From NCBI RefSeq assembly GCF_000384475.1, contig NZ_ARWB01000001.1:2522176-2586175 (forward strand): a stretch of DNA of 64,000 nt. Reading direction: 5' to 3'. The position numbers and the translations under genes are program-made. This document shows, piece after piece, positions 16,670 to 26,162 of the stretch. The DNA comes from Methylopila sp. M107. Lineage in GTDB: Bacteria; Pseudomonadota; Alphaproteobacteria; Rhizobiales; Methylopilaceae. Each line of letters starts with the position of its first letter. Within the stretch, counting starts at the first letter, position 1. Below the pieces are notes generated by a model, which did no database searches, was not told the origin of the DNA, and saw only the letters and a list, made by a program, of their open reading frames with translations.

Positions 16670-19186
16670 TCAGATCGAAGCCAGCACCATCGCGAACAGC
16701 TCGTCATACCTGACGCCGAACCGCTCTCCAGCCGCACGGTAAGGGCGCGGCGCAACGTATTCGACCGCTTCGCTGATCATGACGCCGTTCTCGTCATAGA
16801 TCGGAGGCTGTTCCAGAACCTCGACGATCTCCGGCTCTTCATCCCACGTGTCGAAGCACAGCACCCCGTAGGCGAAGCCGTCGAGCCCTTCCGCCTCGAA
16901 CGCGTCCCGAACCTCTTGCGCGACGACGCCGAAGTGCAGCCGAGCCCCATCCCCCTTGAGCGCCACGGCGTCCTTGAACCGGAAGCACCTGATGAGGTTT
17001 TTGAGCCGCTGGCCGACGGCGGCCTCGGCCTCGTCGATCGGGCGGATATCCTGCTTTTCTCGCTCGTCCGATGTGTTGATCGCGGGCGAGCCGGCATAGA
17101 GCGTCCGCGCCCTGTTGCTCGGCGAGCAGATATCGAGCGTGTTGTCGGTCGCGAACGCAATCCGGACGGCGAACGTCGCGAGAGATGTCCCGACCCGCAA
17201 AAGTCGGGTTGTCCCGTCCGTGATGAAGGTTTCGCCGGCTGCATCGAACCCGATACCCGTCCCCTCGGCGCCTGATCGCCGAATGGCGGGAGACGTCGTC
17301 GCGCCGCTGCCGAATACGGCCGAGCTGAACAGCGGCCTATTGTCGACAGTGAAGCGCCGCGTGCGGGAGCCTTTGCCGATGGTCGACCCGACGCTCGGCG
17401 CTGTCTCGTTGTAAACAGGGTTGTCGGACCACAAATTGTCTTCGCCGTGGAACGCCTCGTAGTAGAACGCCATCCATCCGTCGCAGATATTGTTGGCGAT
17501 GATGTTCTGCGTGTTGATGATCTCGTGCCCGGGGACGCCGTCGTTACCGGTGTTCATCCGGACCGCGTAATCGATCCCGTAGCTCTTCAGCTCGGGGATG
17601 ACGCCCTCGAATACGTTCCCAATGACGATGTTTTTGTTGGCGCCGTCGAAGCGCACAGCCGAGGGGACGTCAGGGCTGACGTCCATGCCGTTCCAGCCCA
17701 CCGCGGCCACCGTGCCTTCATAAGTCTTCGCGCCCGCCTTGCGGCAGTAGTTGCCGATGACCGCCCAGCCTTCGGCCCAATACAGCTCGATCGCACGGCT
17801 GCAGCGCTCGAAATAATTGCCGCGGATTTCGCCGCCGATCATCTTCCCGGTGCCGGTGCGCGCGGCCGAAATCCCTCGAATGCAGTTGATTATCGTGTTG
17901 CCGCTCGCTGTACAGCCCTGCGGCCCGCGCTTGAACTGGATCGCCAGCGCGCAGTTTTCGAGGTAGTTGTATGAAACGTTGTAGCGCGACGGGGGTGGCG
18001 CACCGTCATTGGCGCCGGAGACGTAGACGCCCGCGTCAACGCAGCCGTCGAACCTGCATTCTGTAATGTTGCAGTTGTCGATTCCCTCGGGGAAAATCGC
18101 GCTGTCGCCACCGCCGTGCAGAAAGTGTTTGCCAGCGTAGAAGTGGACATCCCGGATGGTGACGCTTGCTATGCCGTTAAGGCGATAAGATTGACCGGAC
18201 GGCTGGTACGAGCCGTGAAAGCTCAGAGCGTCGCAGACATTTGACGCGCCCTGATTTGCCGGCGGGAAGTGCGGCCGGGTCGGATAGTCCGGGTTGAAGG
18301 CGTAGATGCCGCTGAACGGATGGACAGTGCTGCGGCGGATCGCCGAATAGTCGTACTTTCCGCCGATCCACGAAAATCGAAGCTTGAACCCGGCATCCAT
18401 GACGGCCGCGGCGGGCCAGATCTTGATGCCCATCCCGTCGATCGGGCCGGCAACGAGCACCGCTCTGGGGTGCATCGTGATGTCGATATCCCGCTCCGGC
18501 AGAACTTCGAGAGTGCTCCTGAAAAGGCGACGTCCTTCCGGAAAATAGATCCGGCCGCCGCTGCGGATCAGCGCGAGGACCGCCGGCGCGTCGTCGGCGA
18601 TGCCGTCGCTGACGGCGCCGAACTGCTCGGGAGTTTTGAATTCGCCCTGCGGCGACCATCCAGGCAGGTCGGCGATGTCCGTGCCGCCGTCCTTGACATA
18701 GGAGTAGCCGCCGGCGCGCACGATGGAGTCGGCCGGGAACAGCAGCGTCGCCGCCACCAGCGCGGCGCGCGTCGTCAGCGACGCCGCGGCCTTGATGTTG
18801 GCGAGCGCCGCCTGGAAGTCGCCGACGTTCGACAGGTCCGTCAACGCCCGGTTCGAGACGGCGCCCTCGACATGGTCGCGCGCCTCGACCGCGACCGTGG
18901 CGGCGCCGACGGCCTGGTCGCGCGCTCCGGCGGCGTCGTCCGCGTAGGCTCGGACCTCCCACTGGAGCCCCTCGACGCTCACCAGGGCGTTGGCGATGGC
19001 CGTCGTCGAGGGCGTGTTGGCCTCGGCGTTCGCGATCCGCGTCTCCAGCTCCCGCACCGCGGCCGGGAACTGCTCGACGCCGACGATGCGCCGGTCGATC
19101 TGCCCCAGCACGTCATTGAGCCGCCCCGTGAGGACGCTCGCGCTCAGCGACTCACGCGGGCGGATACGATAGCGGTCCTCGAGCAT
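16670..19186 (-). CDS. Tailspike/tail fibre with right-handed beta-helix and S74 chaperone domain
   Basis: An 838-aa receptor-binding protein. The N-terminal ~150 residues are helical and attach to the tail. Residues about 185-560 look like a pectate-lyase-type beta-helix (EQFGAVSDGIADDAPAVLALI; then repeated asparagine-rich turns such as NNICDGWM and GNTIINC). The C-terminal 133 residues are an intramolecular chaperone of the S74 peptidase type, with the expected self-cleavage Ser-Asp at 706-707 (SDEREKQDIRP). The helix may cut or bind a surface polysaccharide. Confidence 0.85.
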   Translation of the reverse strand: MLEDRYRIRPRESLSASVLTGRLNDVLGQIDRRIVGVEQFPAAVRELETRIANAEANTPSTTAIANALVSVEGLQWEVRAYADDAAGARDQAVGAATVAVEARDHVEGAVSNRALTDLSNVGDFQAALANIKAAASLTTRAALVAATLLFPADSIVRAGGYSYVKDGGTDIADLPGWSPQGEFKTPEQFGAVSDGIADDAPAVLALIRSGGRIYFPEGRRLFRSTLEVLPERDIDITMHPRAVLVAGPIDGMGIKIWPAAAVMDAGFKLRFSWIGGKYDYSAIRRSTVHPFSGIYAFNPDYPTRPHFPPANQGASNVCDALSFHGSYQPSGQSYRLNGIASVTIRDVHFYAGKHFLHGGGDSAIFPEGIDNCNITECRFDGCVDAGVYVSGANDGAPPPSRYNVSYNYLENCALAIQFKRGPQGCTASGNTIINCIRGISAARTGTGKMIGGEIRGNYFERCSRAIELYWAEGWAVIGNYCRKAGAKTYEGTVAAVGWNGMDVSPDVPSAVRFDGANKNIVIGNVFEGVIPELKSYGIDYAVRMNTGNDGVPGHEIINTQNIIANNICDGWMAFYYEAFHGEDNLWSDNPVYNETAPSVGSTIGKGSRTRRFTVDNRPLFSSAVFGSGATTSPAIRRSGAEGTGIGFDAAGETFITDGTTRLLRVGTSLATFAVRIAFATDNTLDICSPSNRARTLYAGSPAINTSDEREKQDIRPIDEAEAAVGQRLKNLIRCFRFKDAVALKGDGARLHFGVVAQEVRDAFEAEGLDGFAYGVLCFDTWDEEPEIVEVLEQPPIYDENGVMISEAVEYVAPRPYRAAGERFGVRYDELFAMVLASI

Positions 19187-19399
19187 CTAGATCTCCTCGA
19201 AGACCGCGAACTCCTCGACCGCGAGGCCCGCCTCTTTCGCCAGCGCAAGCAGCGCATCGCCGCTCATGCGGTGGTCCTCGCCGGGCCGATAGACGAAAGC
19301 GGGCGTCGCGACCGGGCGCGTCATCCGCACCTGGTAGATGACCGCAGGGTCGACCGTGTTGGGCGGCGCGACTTTGGCCGCCGTCTTCTTCGCAGTCAT
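19187..19399 (-). CDS. Small hypothetical tail-region protein
   Basis: A 70-aa frame starting MTAKKTAAKVAPPNTVDP, within a longer frame that has no family sequence upstream. It is Lys-rich at the start and acidic at the end. It lies between the two fibre genes, ending 1 bp before the spike start. No family recognised. Confidence 0.55.
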   Translation of the reverse strand: MTAKKTAAKVAPPNTVDPAVIYQVRMTRPVATPAFVYRPGEDHRMSGDALLALAKEAGLAVEEFAVFEEI

Positions 19400-19407
19400 C
19401 GCTGTCC

Positions 19408-21693
19408 TCACAGTTCGACGTCGACGCGCTCGTCGACAGGAAAGACCTCGCTCGCGGACGCCGTGGCGCCGTTGGATTCGATCACCAGCGACGACACCGG
19501 CGCGCCGAGGCTGAAGACGGTGGTGATCAGCACGCCTTCGGCCGTGGTCGCGATGGTCTGGGTGCCCGTCTGCGCGGTGGCGTAGCCGGCGCCGGTCAGC
19601 AGCCGGCACGAGAAGGTATGCGCGAGCGCGTTCCAGTCGCTGATGCGGTGCTGCACACGGACCGAGCTCGTGGTCGCGGACCCGGGCAGGACGCGCGGCT
19701 TCGAAAAGTGCTTGAGGGTGGTCTTCGGGCGCGACAGCCGGACCCGGCTGCCGGAGAGCACCACGGCGGGCGCGTTGTCCGCAGTATGCGTCATCACGAT
19801 GCGCGCCTGCACCAATGGCGGCAGCGGAGCGACGGTGACGAGCGCGCTGACGCCGCCCTTCGGATCGTCGAGACGGAGCCATTCGGACCCGATCTTGATC
19901 TCGAAGGCGAGGTTGCCGGATTTGCCGAACGTCATGCCCGCCAGGATGTCGATCGAGGCGATGCCGCCGTCGAGCGACCATGGCTGCAGGGCGACGACGG
20001 TCCGTGTCGACTTGAAGGACGCCTGGATGAGCTGAAAGCAGAGCGTCTTCTTGTTCATCGCCTCGGCGTAGTCGCTGTCCTGATAGGCGAACAGCGTGCC
20101 GCCGGCGTACTCATCGCCGTCGGCCGTCGCGAACCAGTGGTCGCCGGCCGAGACGAGGTGGATCGCGATACGGTCTCCCCGCCTGAAAAAGCAGGGTTCG
20201 ATGTTGATGCGGATCCAGCCGTCGTCGACCACCTGAGCGTAGGGCAGCGTCGCGAACGCAATGACCTGTGAGGGGTCCGGCTTGCCGTTCTCAGTCCTGG
20301 TGATGACGACGGAGACGTTGCCGGCCGCGCCCTTGCGCGAGCAATAGAACCGCACCGCCTTGATCCAGCGGCCGGAGCCGTTGAGATAGGTCTGCGCCAG
20401 CACCTTGCCCGAGATCGCCACGACCGATGACGTGTAGGCCCAGTACTCGTCGTCGTTGAACAGATCGACCCAATAGCGGCGCACGCGCACGCGCTCGTAT
20501 TTTTCGAGCCCGCGGTCGCTCACGACCTCGAACGTTTCGCCGTCCTTGCGGAAGATGTTGGTGACGGGATCATACTGGCCGCTGTCCCACCAGCGGCTGG
20601 CGGTCGAGACGCGGAAATCCTCGCCATAACGGATGCGCGCGCGGGCGAGGCGCAGCTGGCGGCCGGGAAAGTTCACCGTCGCATAGGTGGCGATCGCGAC
20701 CTCGCCGGTGCGCTCCTTCTTCTTCTCGCCGATCGAGATGACCGTCTTGTCCACGTTGCGCGGGAGGATCATGCCTCCCGCCGTGAGCTCGACGGATGCG
20801 TCGTAGACGTCCTGCAGGGCGAGCTGGACTTCCGAGACGTTGGCGTGGGCGAAGCGCAGGCCTTCGGAGATCCGCGCGTCGTAGCCGGCGCGCGTCGCGT
20901 CGGTTTCGGCGGTCGTCAGGAAGCGGTCGGCCCCATAGGACGTCCTGACGTCCGGCAGTCCGGCGGCTTCCTTCAGCCGGGCGACGTCGGCGGCCACCTC
21001 AAGCAGCGCCGTGGTCGACGACACGCCGCGAAGCCGTGCCTCGAGCTGCTCGATGTCCGACCGCAGCCCGTCGATGGTCTGATCCTGCGTCCGGTCCTTG
21101 TCAGCCTGCGCGTCGAACCGCTCGAACAAGTCGACGAGGCTTTCGATCTCGTTCTCGTCGGCGCGGGTGATCGCGCTCGCGGTCGCATAGCCGCCGCTGC
21201 TCAAGGTGACGGTCGCAAGCAGCAGATAGCCGGACTCGATGACGGGCGCGAGCGGCGCGGGGCTCTCCACGCCCGGCACCACGGCGACGCGCGCGAGACG
21301 ATGCTGCTCCAGGAGCACGCTGCGCGGCGCCATTTCGTCCGTGTCGGCGTTGACGAGAAAGTCGCGCAGCACTTCGCGGGCGTCGATCGTTTCGCCATAG
21401 AGCACGATGGCGACGACACGCTTGGCGACGGTCGGGATGTACGGGGTCAGATCGACGTCGCCGGCCGCCGGCCGGTCATACATCCGCTGGTCAGCGTAAA
21501 GGCGTCCGGATCCGACCGTCAGCGTGAACGCGTCAGCCCGCGACGTGGCGAAGCCGGCGAAGCGCTTGCGAGCGGCAGGCTGGAGCCAGTCCCCGATCAG
21601 CGTGTCGTTGTAGTCTTTGACGTAGGACTGGAGATCGTTCTCGTCGGACGCCAGCGCCTCCATGTTGTCCTGAAAGACGATGCTTCTCTTCAT
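19408..21693 (-). CDS. Large tail fibre/baseplate-associated protein (DUF4815-like)
   Basis: A 761-aa protein. It begins MKRSIVFQDNMEALASDENDLQSYVKDYNDTLIGDWL, and continues with a beta-rich region (FTLTVGSGRLYADQRMYDRP) that I associate with the DUF4815 phage family. A predicted coiled coil occurs near residues 185-240 (FERFDAQADKDRTQDQTIDGL). It most likely links baseplate to the distal fibres. Its ATG overlaps the gpI stop by 4 bp. Confidence 0.65.
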   Translation of the reverse strand: MKRSIVFQDNMEALASDENDLQSYVKDYNDTLIGDWLQPAARKRFAGFATSRADAFTLTVGSGRLYADQRMYDRPAAGDVDLTPYIPTVAKRVVAIVLYGETIDAREVLRDFLVNADTDEMAPRSVLLEQHRLARVAVVPGVESPAPLAPVIESGYLLLATVTLSSGGYATASAITRADENEIESLVDLFERFDAQADKDRTQDQTIDGLRSDIEQLEARLRGVSSTTALLEVAADVARLKEAAGLPDVRTSYGADRFLTTAETDATRAGYDARISEGLRFAHANVSEVQLALQDVYDASVELTAGGMILPRNVDKTVISIGEKKKERTGEVAIATYATVNFPGRQLRLARARIRYGEDFRVSTASRWWDSGQYDPVTNIFRKDGETFEVVSDRGLEKYERVRVRRYWVDLFNDDEYWAYTSSVVAISGKVLAQTYLNGSGRWIKAVRFYCSRKGAAGNVSVVITRTENGKPDPSQVIAFATLPYAQVVDDGWIRINIEPCFFRRGDRIAIHLVSAGDHWFATADGDEYAGGTLFAYQDSDYAEAMNKKTLCFQLIQASFKSTRTVVALQPWSLDGGIASIDILAGMTFGKSGNLAFEIKIGSEWLRLDDPKGGVSALVTVAPLPPLVQARIVMTHTADNAPAVVLSGSRVRLSRPKTTLKHFSKPRVLPGSATTSSVRVQHRISDWNALAHTFSCRLLTGAGYATAQTGTQTIATTAEGVLITTVFSLGAPVSSLVIESNGATASASEVFPVDERVDVEL

Positions 21694-22868
21694 GGACGTG
21701 CTCCGTAGACGCGCCGCTCGAAGGCGTCGGCGAGATCAATGAAAATGCGCTCGTGGGGGACCTTCGCGGCCCGTATTGCGTCCACCACCCGCGCGAATGG
21801 AACCGGGTCGTGCGCCACCATCGCGCCGCGCAGCGGGCCGCCGATGAAGCGTTTGCGCGCGGACGATCTCGTCGTCATCGCGATCGACACGATCGCCGTG
21901 AGCGGCGCGGCGCCGCGCCGGCTGCGTCCCCAGACCGCGGCGCGCCTCGGCGACCTGGACGCGGCGCTTTCGTCCCAAAGCCGCAACCGATCGTAGGAGC
22001 GCGCGGCGGCTTGGGTGGCCGTGCGGAAGCGGCCGAGCCGCCTGCCGTAGAAAGCCTTGAGGCGCGGGGCGTGCGCCGCCGGGTAGACGCGATCGGGGCG
22101 CGTGATGGCCGGATAGAGGCCGGGGCCGACGCTCCCGCCGCCATCGGCGTCGCCGTCGACCGAACGCCTGAAGGACGCGACGAACTGTGTCGGCTCGCGA
22201 TCGCCCCAGAACGCGCGGCGGCGCAACCGCCCGAGCACACGGGACGCGCTGTTGGCGTGCGGCAGGAACAGCCGTTCGAACAGCGCCGTCTCGTCGTCGA
22301 GATTGGACGGCGTGACCTCAGCCAGTCTCAGTCTGGAGACGGTGCCGCCCCTGCGCAGCTCCGCCCGAACCTCATGCGCGCCCGCCGCGCTGCTCGCCCG
22401 ATACGCCTGGCCGGCGCCACGGACGAAATGACCGAAGAAAAGGCCGCGCGCGGCGCGGGGTTCGATCGAGGAATAGATGCGGACCTCGGGAAGCCGGCCA
22501 TGGATCGCCTCGATCTCCTCCACGGTGCGGGCGCGGCCCAGCACGAAGCGCTGCGGCGGCGCGATCACGTCGATGACCGCAGCGCCGACATAGCCGCAAT
22601 AGCGCTCGATGAGTTCGCGGGTCCCCTTCAGCCGATGGTCGCGGAAGGCGTGTGCGATGACGTAGCGCTTCTTGTCATCGCTCCAGCTTTCGTCCCAGAC
22701 GTCGACGGAGCGCGCCCATGCGAGATAGCCAAGCAGATCGGACGGACAGACCGCGGGCCGGTTGACGGTCGCGACCAAATGCGCGGGCAAGGGCCTGCGA
22801 CCGGCGTTGACCTCGGCGAGCGCGGCCTCGATCGACAATGCGTTGAGGGGCAGGAGCGTCTCAATCAT
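21690..22868 (-). CDS. Phage tail protein I (baseplate wedge)
   Basis: A 392-aa protein. The first ~150 residues match P2 gpI (LLPLNALSIEAALAEV; AVCPSDLLGYLAWARSVDVWDESW; KKRYVIAHAFRDHRLKGTRELIERYCGYVG). About 240 further residues make it roughly twice the usual length. That extension is Arg-rich and could serve fibre attachment. It follows J with an 8-bp overlap. Confidence 0.83.
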   Translation of the reverse strand: MIETLLPLNALSIEAALAEVNAGRRPLPAHLVATVNRPAVCPSDLLGYLAWARSVDVWDESWSDDKKRYVIAHAFRDHRLKGTRELIERYCGYVGAAVIDVIAPPQRFVLGRARTVEEIEAIHGRLPEVRIYSSIEPRAARGLFFGHFVRGAGQAYRASSAAGAHEVRAELRRGGTVSRLRLAEVTPSNLDDETALFERLFLPHANSASRVLGRLRRRAFWGDREPTQFVASFRRSVDGDADGGGSVGPGLYPAITRPDRVYPAAHAPRLKAFYGRRLGRFRTATQAAARSYDRLRLWDESAASRSPRRAAVWGRSRRGAAPLTAIVSIAMTTRSSARKRFIGGPLRGAMVAHDPVPFARVVDAIRAAKVPHERIFIDLADAFERRVYGARP

Positions 22869-23766
22869 CGACGATCTCCGAACTGACGACGATCTCGCTG
22901 CAACTGGCGATCTCGTCGTCCTTCGGCTCGACGTCGGAAACCGGCTCGACGAGCTCGACGCGCTCGACGCCGGCGACGTGCGCGGCCGCGAATATCGCGG
23001 ACCGCGGAGTAGCGGCGCCGATACGTCTGCGATCGGCGAGCATCGCGACGATCGCGCGCTGCGCGGCGGCGCGGATGACGGCGGGATCCGGTCCGTTCTG
23101 AACGAGCAACCGGAGTTCGATCCGGTAGGCGAGCCTTGTCGCGGACCTCACCGTCACCTCTGCGGTGAGCGGCTTGACGTCCTTGCGCAGCAGCCGCTCA
23201 CGCACGGCGAGGCGCGCGTCGGTCGAAACGCCTTCGTCGCTCACGCGATCGAGCAGGATCACGTCGACGCGACCGAGGCTCGGGATCACCAAGCCGACGT
23301 CCACCACCGCGCTCGACGCCTCCATCGCGTGATGCGCGAACGCGCCCGCCGAGCCCGCCGTGGTGAAGGCTTCGGGCGCAAGCTGGACGCGGCGTCGCAG
23401 CTCGCGATCGGTTTCGGCGACCGCCGCTGTATCGGCCGTAGCCGGCCGGATCAGGCGGCGGGCGATGCCGTAGTCGGCCGCGAGCTGGTCGAGGTCGCCG
23501 CCAATGGCGAAGGCGAGCATGACGCTTTTGGCGGCGTCATTGATCGCAGCAAGATCGAGCAGCTCGCGGAATGCGTCTTCCTGCTCGGATATGGCGATGG
23601 GATCGGTCTCGAGCGCGCCGACGTCCCAGCCAACTCCCGCCGCGGAGAGGCGCTCTGCGAGGCGCGCAAGCCGCGCCGACAGGATCGCCTCATAGGACAG
23701 GTTTTTCACGACCTCGGGCGCCGGAAGGTTCGACAGATCGAGCTGGGAGGCGGCGAAGCGCGTCAT
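22861..23766 (-). CDS. Phage baseplate protein J
   Basis: A 301-aa baseplate wedge protein. It opens with RFAASQLDLSNLPAPEVVKNLSYEAILSARLARL, typical of gpJ, and contains the conserved YGIARRLIRPAT and RRRVQLAPEAFTTAGSAGAFAHHAMEA region. It overlaps W by 4 bp and I by 8 bp, so V-W-J-I behave as one module. Confidence 0.88.
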   Translation of the reverse strand: MTRFAASQLDLSNLPAPEVVKNLSYEAILSARLARLAERLSAAGVGWDVGALETDPIAISEQEDAFRELLDLAAINDAAKSVMLAFAIGGDLDQLAADYGIARRLIRPATADTAAVAETDRELRRRVQLAPEAFTTAGSAGAFAHHAMEASSAVVDVGLVIPSLGRVDVILLDRVSDEGVSTDARLAVRERLLRKDVKPLTAEVTVRSATRLAYRIELRLLVQNGPDPAVIRAAAQRAIVAMLADRRRIGAATPRSAIFAAAHVAGVERVELVEPVSDVEPKDDEIASCSEIVVSSEIVDD

Positions 23767-24179
23767 CCCGCAACTCCGCTGCGGGCGATCTGCGCAAGGC
23801 GAGCAAACGACGCGGTCGCCGCCTGGTCCGCGAACAGATCGTAGTTGCCGAGCCGGCCTTCGGGGTAATAGCGGCCGCGATGGCGAATCCCGAGCGCGCC
23901 TTCGCGCGTGAGAGAGACGAGCTGCAGCTCGCGGATCCGGTATTCCGGCTCGAATGCGTGCGCGGCGGTCACCAGGCTGTCGTAGAGCTGGAGCGCCAGC
24001 GCCGGCGTCAGATCTTCAGAAAGCAGCCCGAAGTGGTTCGAGCCGAAGTCGAGACGCATGACGCGAGAGCCGATGCGCGTGGTCCAGATCACCTCGAGAG
24101 ACTGCGCGACATGCGCCCAGCCGGCGACGACGCGACCGCTGCGTCGGTCGATCCCCCTTCGATATCTGATCGCCGCCAT
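23763..24179 (-). CDS. Baseplate protein W (GPW/gp25 family)
   Basis: A 138-aa lysozyme-like wedge protein. The key family segment is SLEVIWTTRIGSRVMRLDFGSNHFGLLSEDL. The start is the ATG at 24179 (MAAIRYRRGID), not the longer upstream frame. It overlaps J by 4 bp. Confidence 0.85.
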   Translation of the reverse strand: MAAIRYRRGIDRRSGRVVAGWAHVAQSLEVIWTTRIGSRVMRLDFGSNHFGLLSEDLTPALALQLYDSLVTAAHAFEPEYRIRELQLVSLTREGALGIRHRGRYYPEGRLGNYDLFADQAATASFARLAQIARSGVAG

Positions 24180-24205
24180 GCGCCCGAAACCTCTTCGAAG
24201 GCCGT

Positions 24206-24484
24206 TCAGGCCTCTTTCGAACCGCGTCCGACGGCGGGATTCGACGTGGCCGGCCGGGGTTCGCCGCCAGCGTCCGGAGCCGCCTGCCTCTGGGCCGCTT
24301 CGACTTTCTTGGTGGTTTCGTCGAAGGCCGGATGCAGATCTTCGCCCGTGGGCGTGATCGCGCCCGCGAGCAGCTCGTTGGCGGCCTCCGCAGCGGTCAG
24401 CTCGATCGCCTGACCGGCCGACACGGGCTGGCCCGCGACCTTTGGGCCGGCGCGCTTCGTCACAGTGTAGGTCTGCTTTTCCAT
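24206..24484 (-). CDS. Hypothetical phage protein
   Basis: A 92-aa acidic, Ala-rich protein (MEKQTYTVTKRAGPKVAGQPVSAGQ) between baseplate genes V and W. The first 40 residues look like a small beta-strand domain of the kind found in head/tail accessory proteins. Not identified. Confidence 0.55.
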   Translation of the reverse strand: MEKQTYTVTKRAGPKVAGQPVSAGQAIELTAAEAANELLAGAITPTGEDLHPAFDETTKKVEAAQRQAAPDAGGEPRPATSNPAVGRGSKEA

Positions 24485-24493
24485 TGGCTTTCC

Positions 24494-25054
24494 TCATGCG
24501 AGCGGCGGACCGGACGTCCCGCCTCCAGGCTCGACGTCCTTGTGCTTGTGATTGGCGCCGACGTTCTTGCCTTCGTGGGTCAGCTTGCCTCCCGCGAACG
24601 CAGGGCCCGCGGCGGTCAGCGTGAGGGAGACGCCGCCGGCGGCGATCGCCAGCTCGCCGTTCTTGAACGAGACGGAAGCGTCGCCGAGCTGCGCGACCGC
24701 GGCGTCGGTGGCCTGGCTCGGGGCCGGCGTGTCCCGGTCATAAGTGCCGAACATCGCGATCGAGCCCTGACCGATCGTGCCCGAAGGGCTGGACAGGATC
24801 ATCTGCTCGTTGTCGGCCGGCGTGCTGTGCATCTTGAACGCCCCGGCGCCGGCCTGCTGCCATCGCACGGGCGGCGACAGGATCGGCCGGCCGTCGGCGT
24901 TCTTGCCGAGATCGAGCCGCACCGTGCGCTTGGCGGCGTCCTGGCTCCCCGGATGGACCTTGCCGTGAAGCGTCGATACCGCGAGCCGGCGTTCGAGCTG
25001 CGTAATGCGGCGATGAAGCGTGCGGATTTCTGCTGAGGCGACGTCCGTCGTCAT
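24494..25054 (-). CDS. Baseplate assembly protein V (tail spike tip)
   Basis: A 186-aa puncturing-tip protein. It starts with a helical segment (TLHRRITQLERRLAVSTLHGKV), followed by an OB-fold (VRLDLGKNADGRPILSPPVRW; DNEQMILSSPSG). The C-terminus ends with the beta-helix tip. It carries the His-x-His motif NHKHKDVEPGGGTSGPP, which in P2 gpV binds a metal ion at the point. Confidence 0.87.
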   Translation of the reverse strand: MTTDVASAEIRTLHRRITQLERRLAVSTLHGKVHPGSQDAAKRTVRLDLGKNADGRPILSPPVRWQQAGAGAFKMHSTPADNEQMILSSPSGTIGQGSIAMFGTYDRDTPAPSQATDAAVAQLGDASVSFKNGELAIAAGGVSLTLTAAGPAFAGGKLTHEGKNVGANHKHKDVEPGGGTSGPPLA

Positions 25055-25680
25055 GGCGCGTCGTCCGGTTCCGCCGCGGCGAGCGCCTCGGCGATTTCGA
25101 GCGGCAGCCCGCCGAACTCGGCCGAGCTTCCCTGCGCGTCGAGAGCGGGCGCGTCGCCGAACTCGTCGAAGGCCAGCGCGCCGAGGCCGAATAGCGCCTG
25201 CGACCAGGTCACCGCGTAATAGACCGTCCCGGCCGCGTAGCTCTTCGCCGTGAAGACGGGTCTAAGTTCAGGCGCCGGATCGCGCGCCGGCGGCGCGACG
25301 TTCGCGAGCCCCCAGGTCGAGGTTTCGGGATCGGCGAGGATGTCGAGGAGGAAGGAGCCGATCGCGTGCGCAACGGCTTCGCGCTCCGTCCGGCGGTTCG
25401 CCACCGCCGTATCCTCGGCGACGATGTAGGCCGCCCACTCGACGATCGACGAGAACGTTCCGGCCGCCTCATGAGGCGTGCGGATCCGCGTCCAGCCGAG
25501 CGCAATTCCCGGAGCCCGCACCACGTCGCCGGCCACGACGTCGGCGATGTCGAGCTTGCCCGGGTGCACGACCACGGCGACGCCCGGCAGAAGCCGTGCG
25601 AACTCCGTCGCGATTGCGGTCTTGACGCTGACGAGCGGCGAGGCGGCGATCAGCTCGGCGAGTGGACGAGGAGCGATCAC
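25051..25680 (-). CDS. Phage tail completion-type protein (Mu gp37-like)
   Basis: A 209-aa protein starting with GTG that overlaps the G-like gene by 4 bp. The central part (VVVHPGKLDIADVVAGDVVRAPGIALGWTRIR) resembles the DUF1834/gp37 group found at this spot in Mu-like phages. The assignment rests on position and weak resemblance. Confidence 0.55.
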   Translation of the reverse strand: MIAPRPLAELIAASPLVSVKTAIATEFARLLPGVAVVVHPGKLDIADVVAGDVVRAPGIALGWTRIRTPHEAAGTFSSIVEWAAYIVAEDTAVANRRTEREAVAHAIGSFLLDILADPETSTWGLANVAPPARDPAPELRPVFTAKSYAAGTVYYAVTWSQALFGLGALAFDEFGDAPALDAQGSSAEFGGLPLEIAEALAAAEPDDAP

Positions 25681-26162
25681 TGGAACAGCCCCCCAAGGAA
25701 GTCTGTGACGAGTTCGAGCAGCTCCGCCCGGTTTTCACCTGAGAGGCCGACGAAGGGACGCTCGGGAATGACGACCTTCGTCGGCCGCGCGACGCCCCCT
25801 CCCGGCAGCGGCACGGCGAGGCGCTCTGCGTTCTTCGGCACGATCGTGGCGCCGAACTGGTGGACATGCGCGTGCTCCCACGCCGCCCCCCATTCGGCCT
25901 CGGCCGACGACGACGTCCAGGCGACCGACTGCAGGAGATGCTGGCCGGTCTCGACCAGGATCGAACCGCCGCGACGGTTCGGCGGCCACGCGGCGCCGTC
26001 CGGAGACGTCTTCTCGTCCGAGATCCTGCGGCGTGTCTGGCTCTCGCCGAGCGCTCCGATCGACGACATGAGGTCGCCGGCGTCGAACTCGCCAAGCGCG
26101 CCGACCCGCGCGATCGCCCGATCAAGCGCGGCCGCGTCGATCGTGATCGAGACGCCGGCCAT
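25677..26162 (-). CDS. Phage virion morphogenesis protein (Mu gpG / P2 gpS type)
   Basis: A 161-aa head-tail joining or tail completion protein. Motifs include SSIGALGESQTRRRISDEKTSPDGAAWPPN and LVETGQHLLQSV, then AWEHAHVHQFG and IPERPFVGLSGEN, all typical of the family. Its ATG overlaps the gp36 stop by 1 bp. Confidence 0.85.
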   Translation of the reverse strand: MAGVSITIDAAALDRAIARVGALGEFDAGDLMSSIGALGESQTRRRISDEKTSPDGAAWPPNRRGGSILVETGQHLLQSVAWTSSSAEAEWGAAWEHAHVHQFGATIVPKNAERLAVPLPGGGVARPTKVVIPERPFVGLSGENRAELLELVTDFLGGLFQ

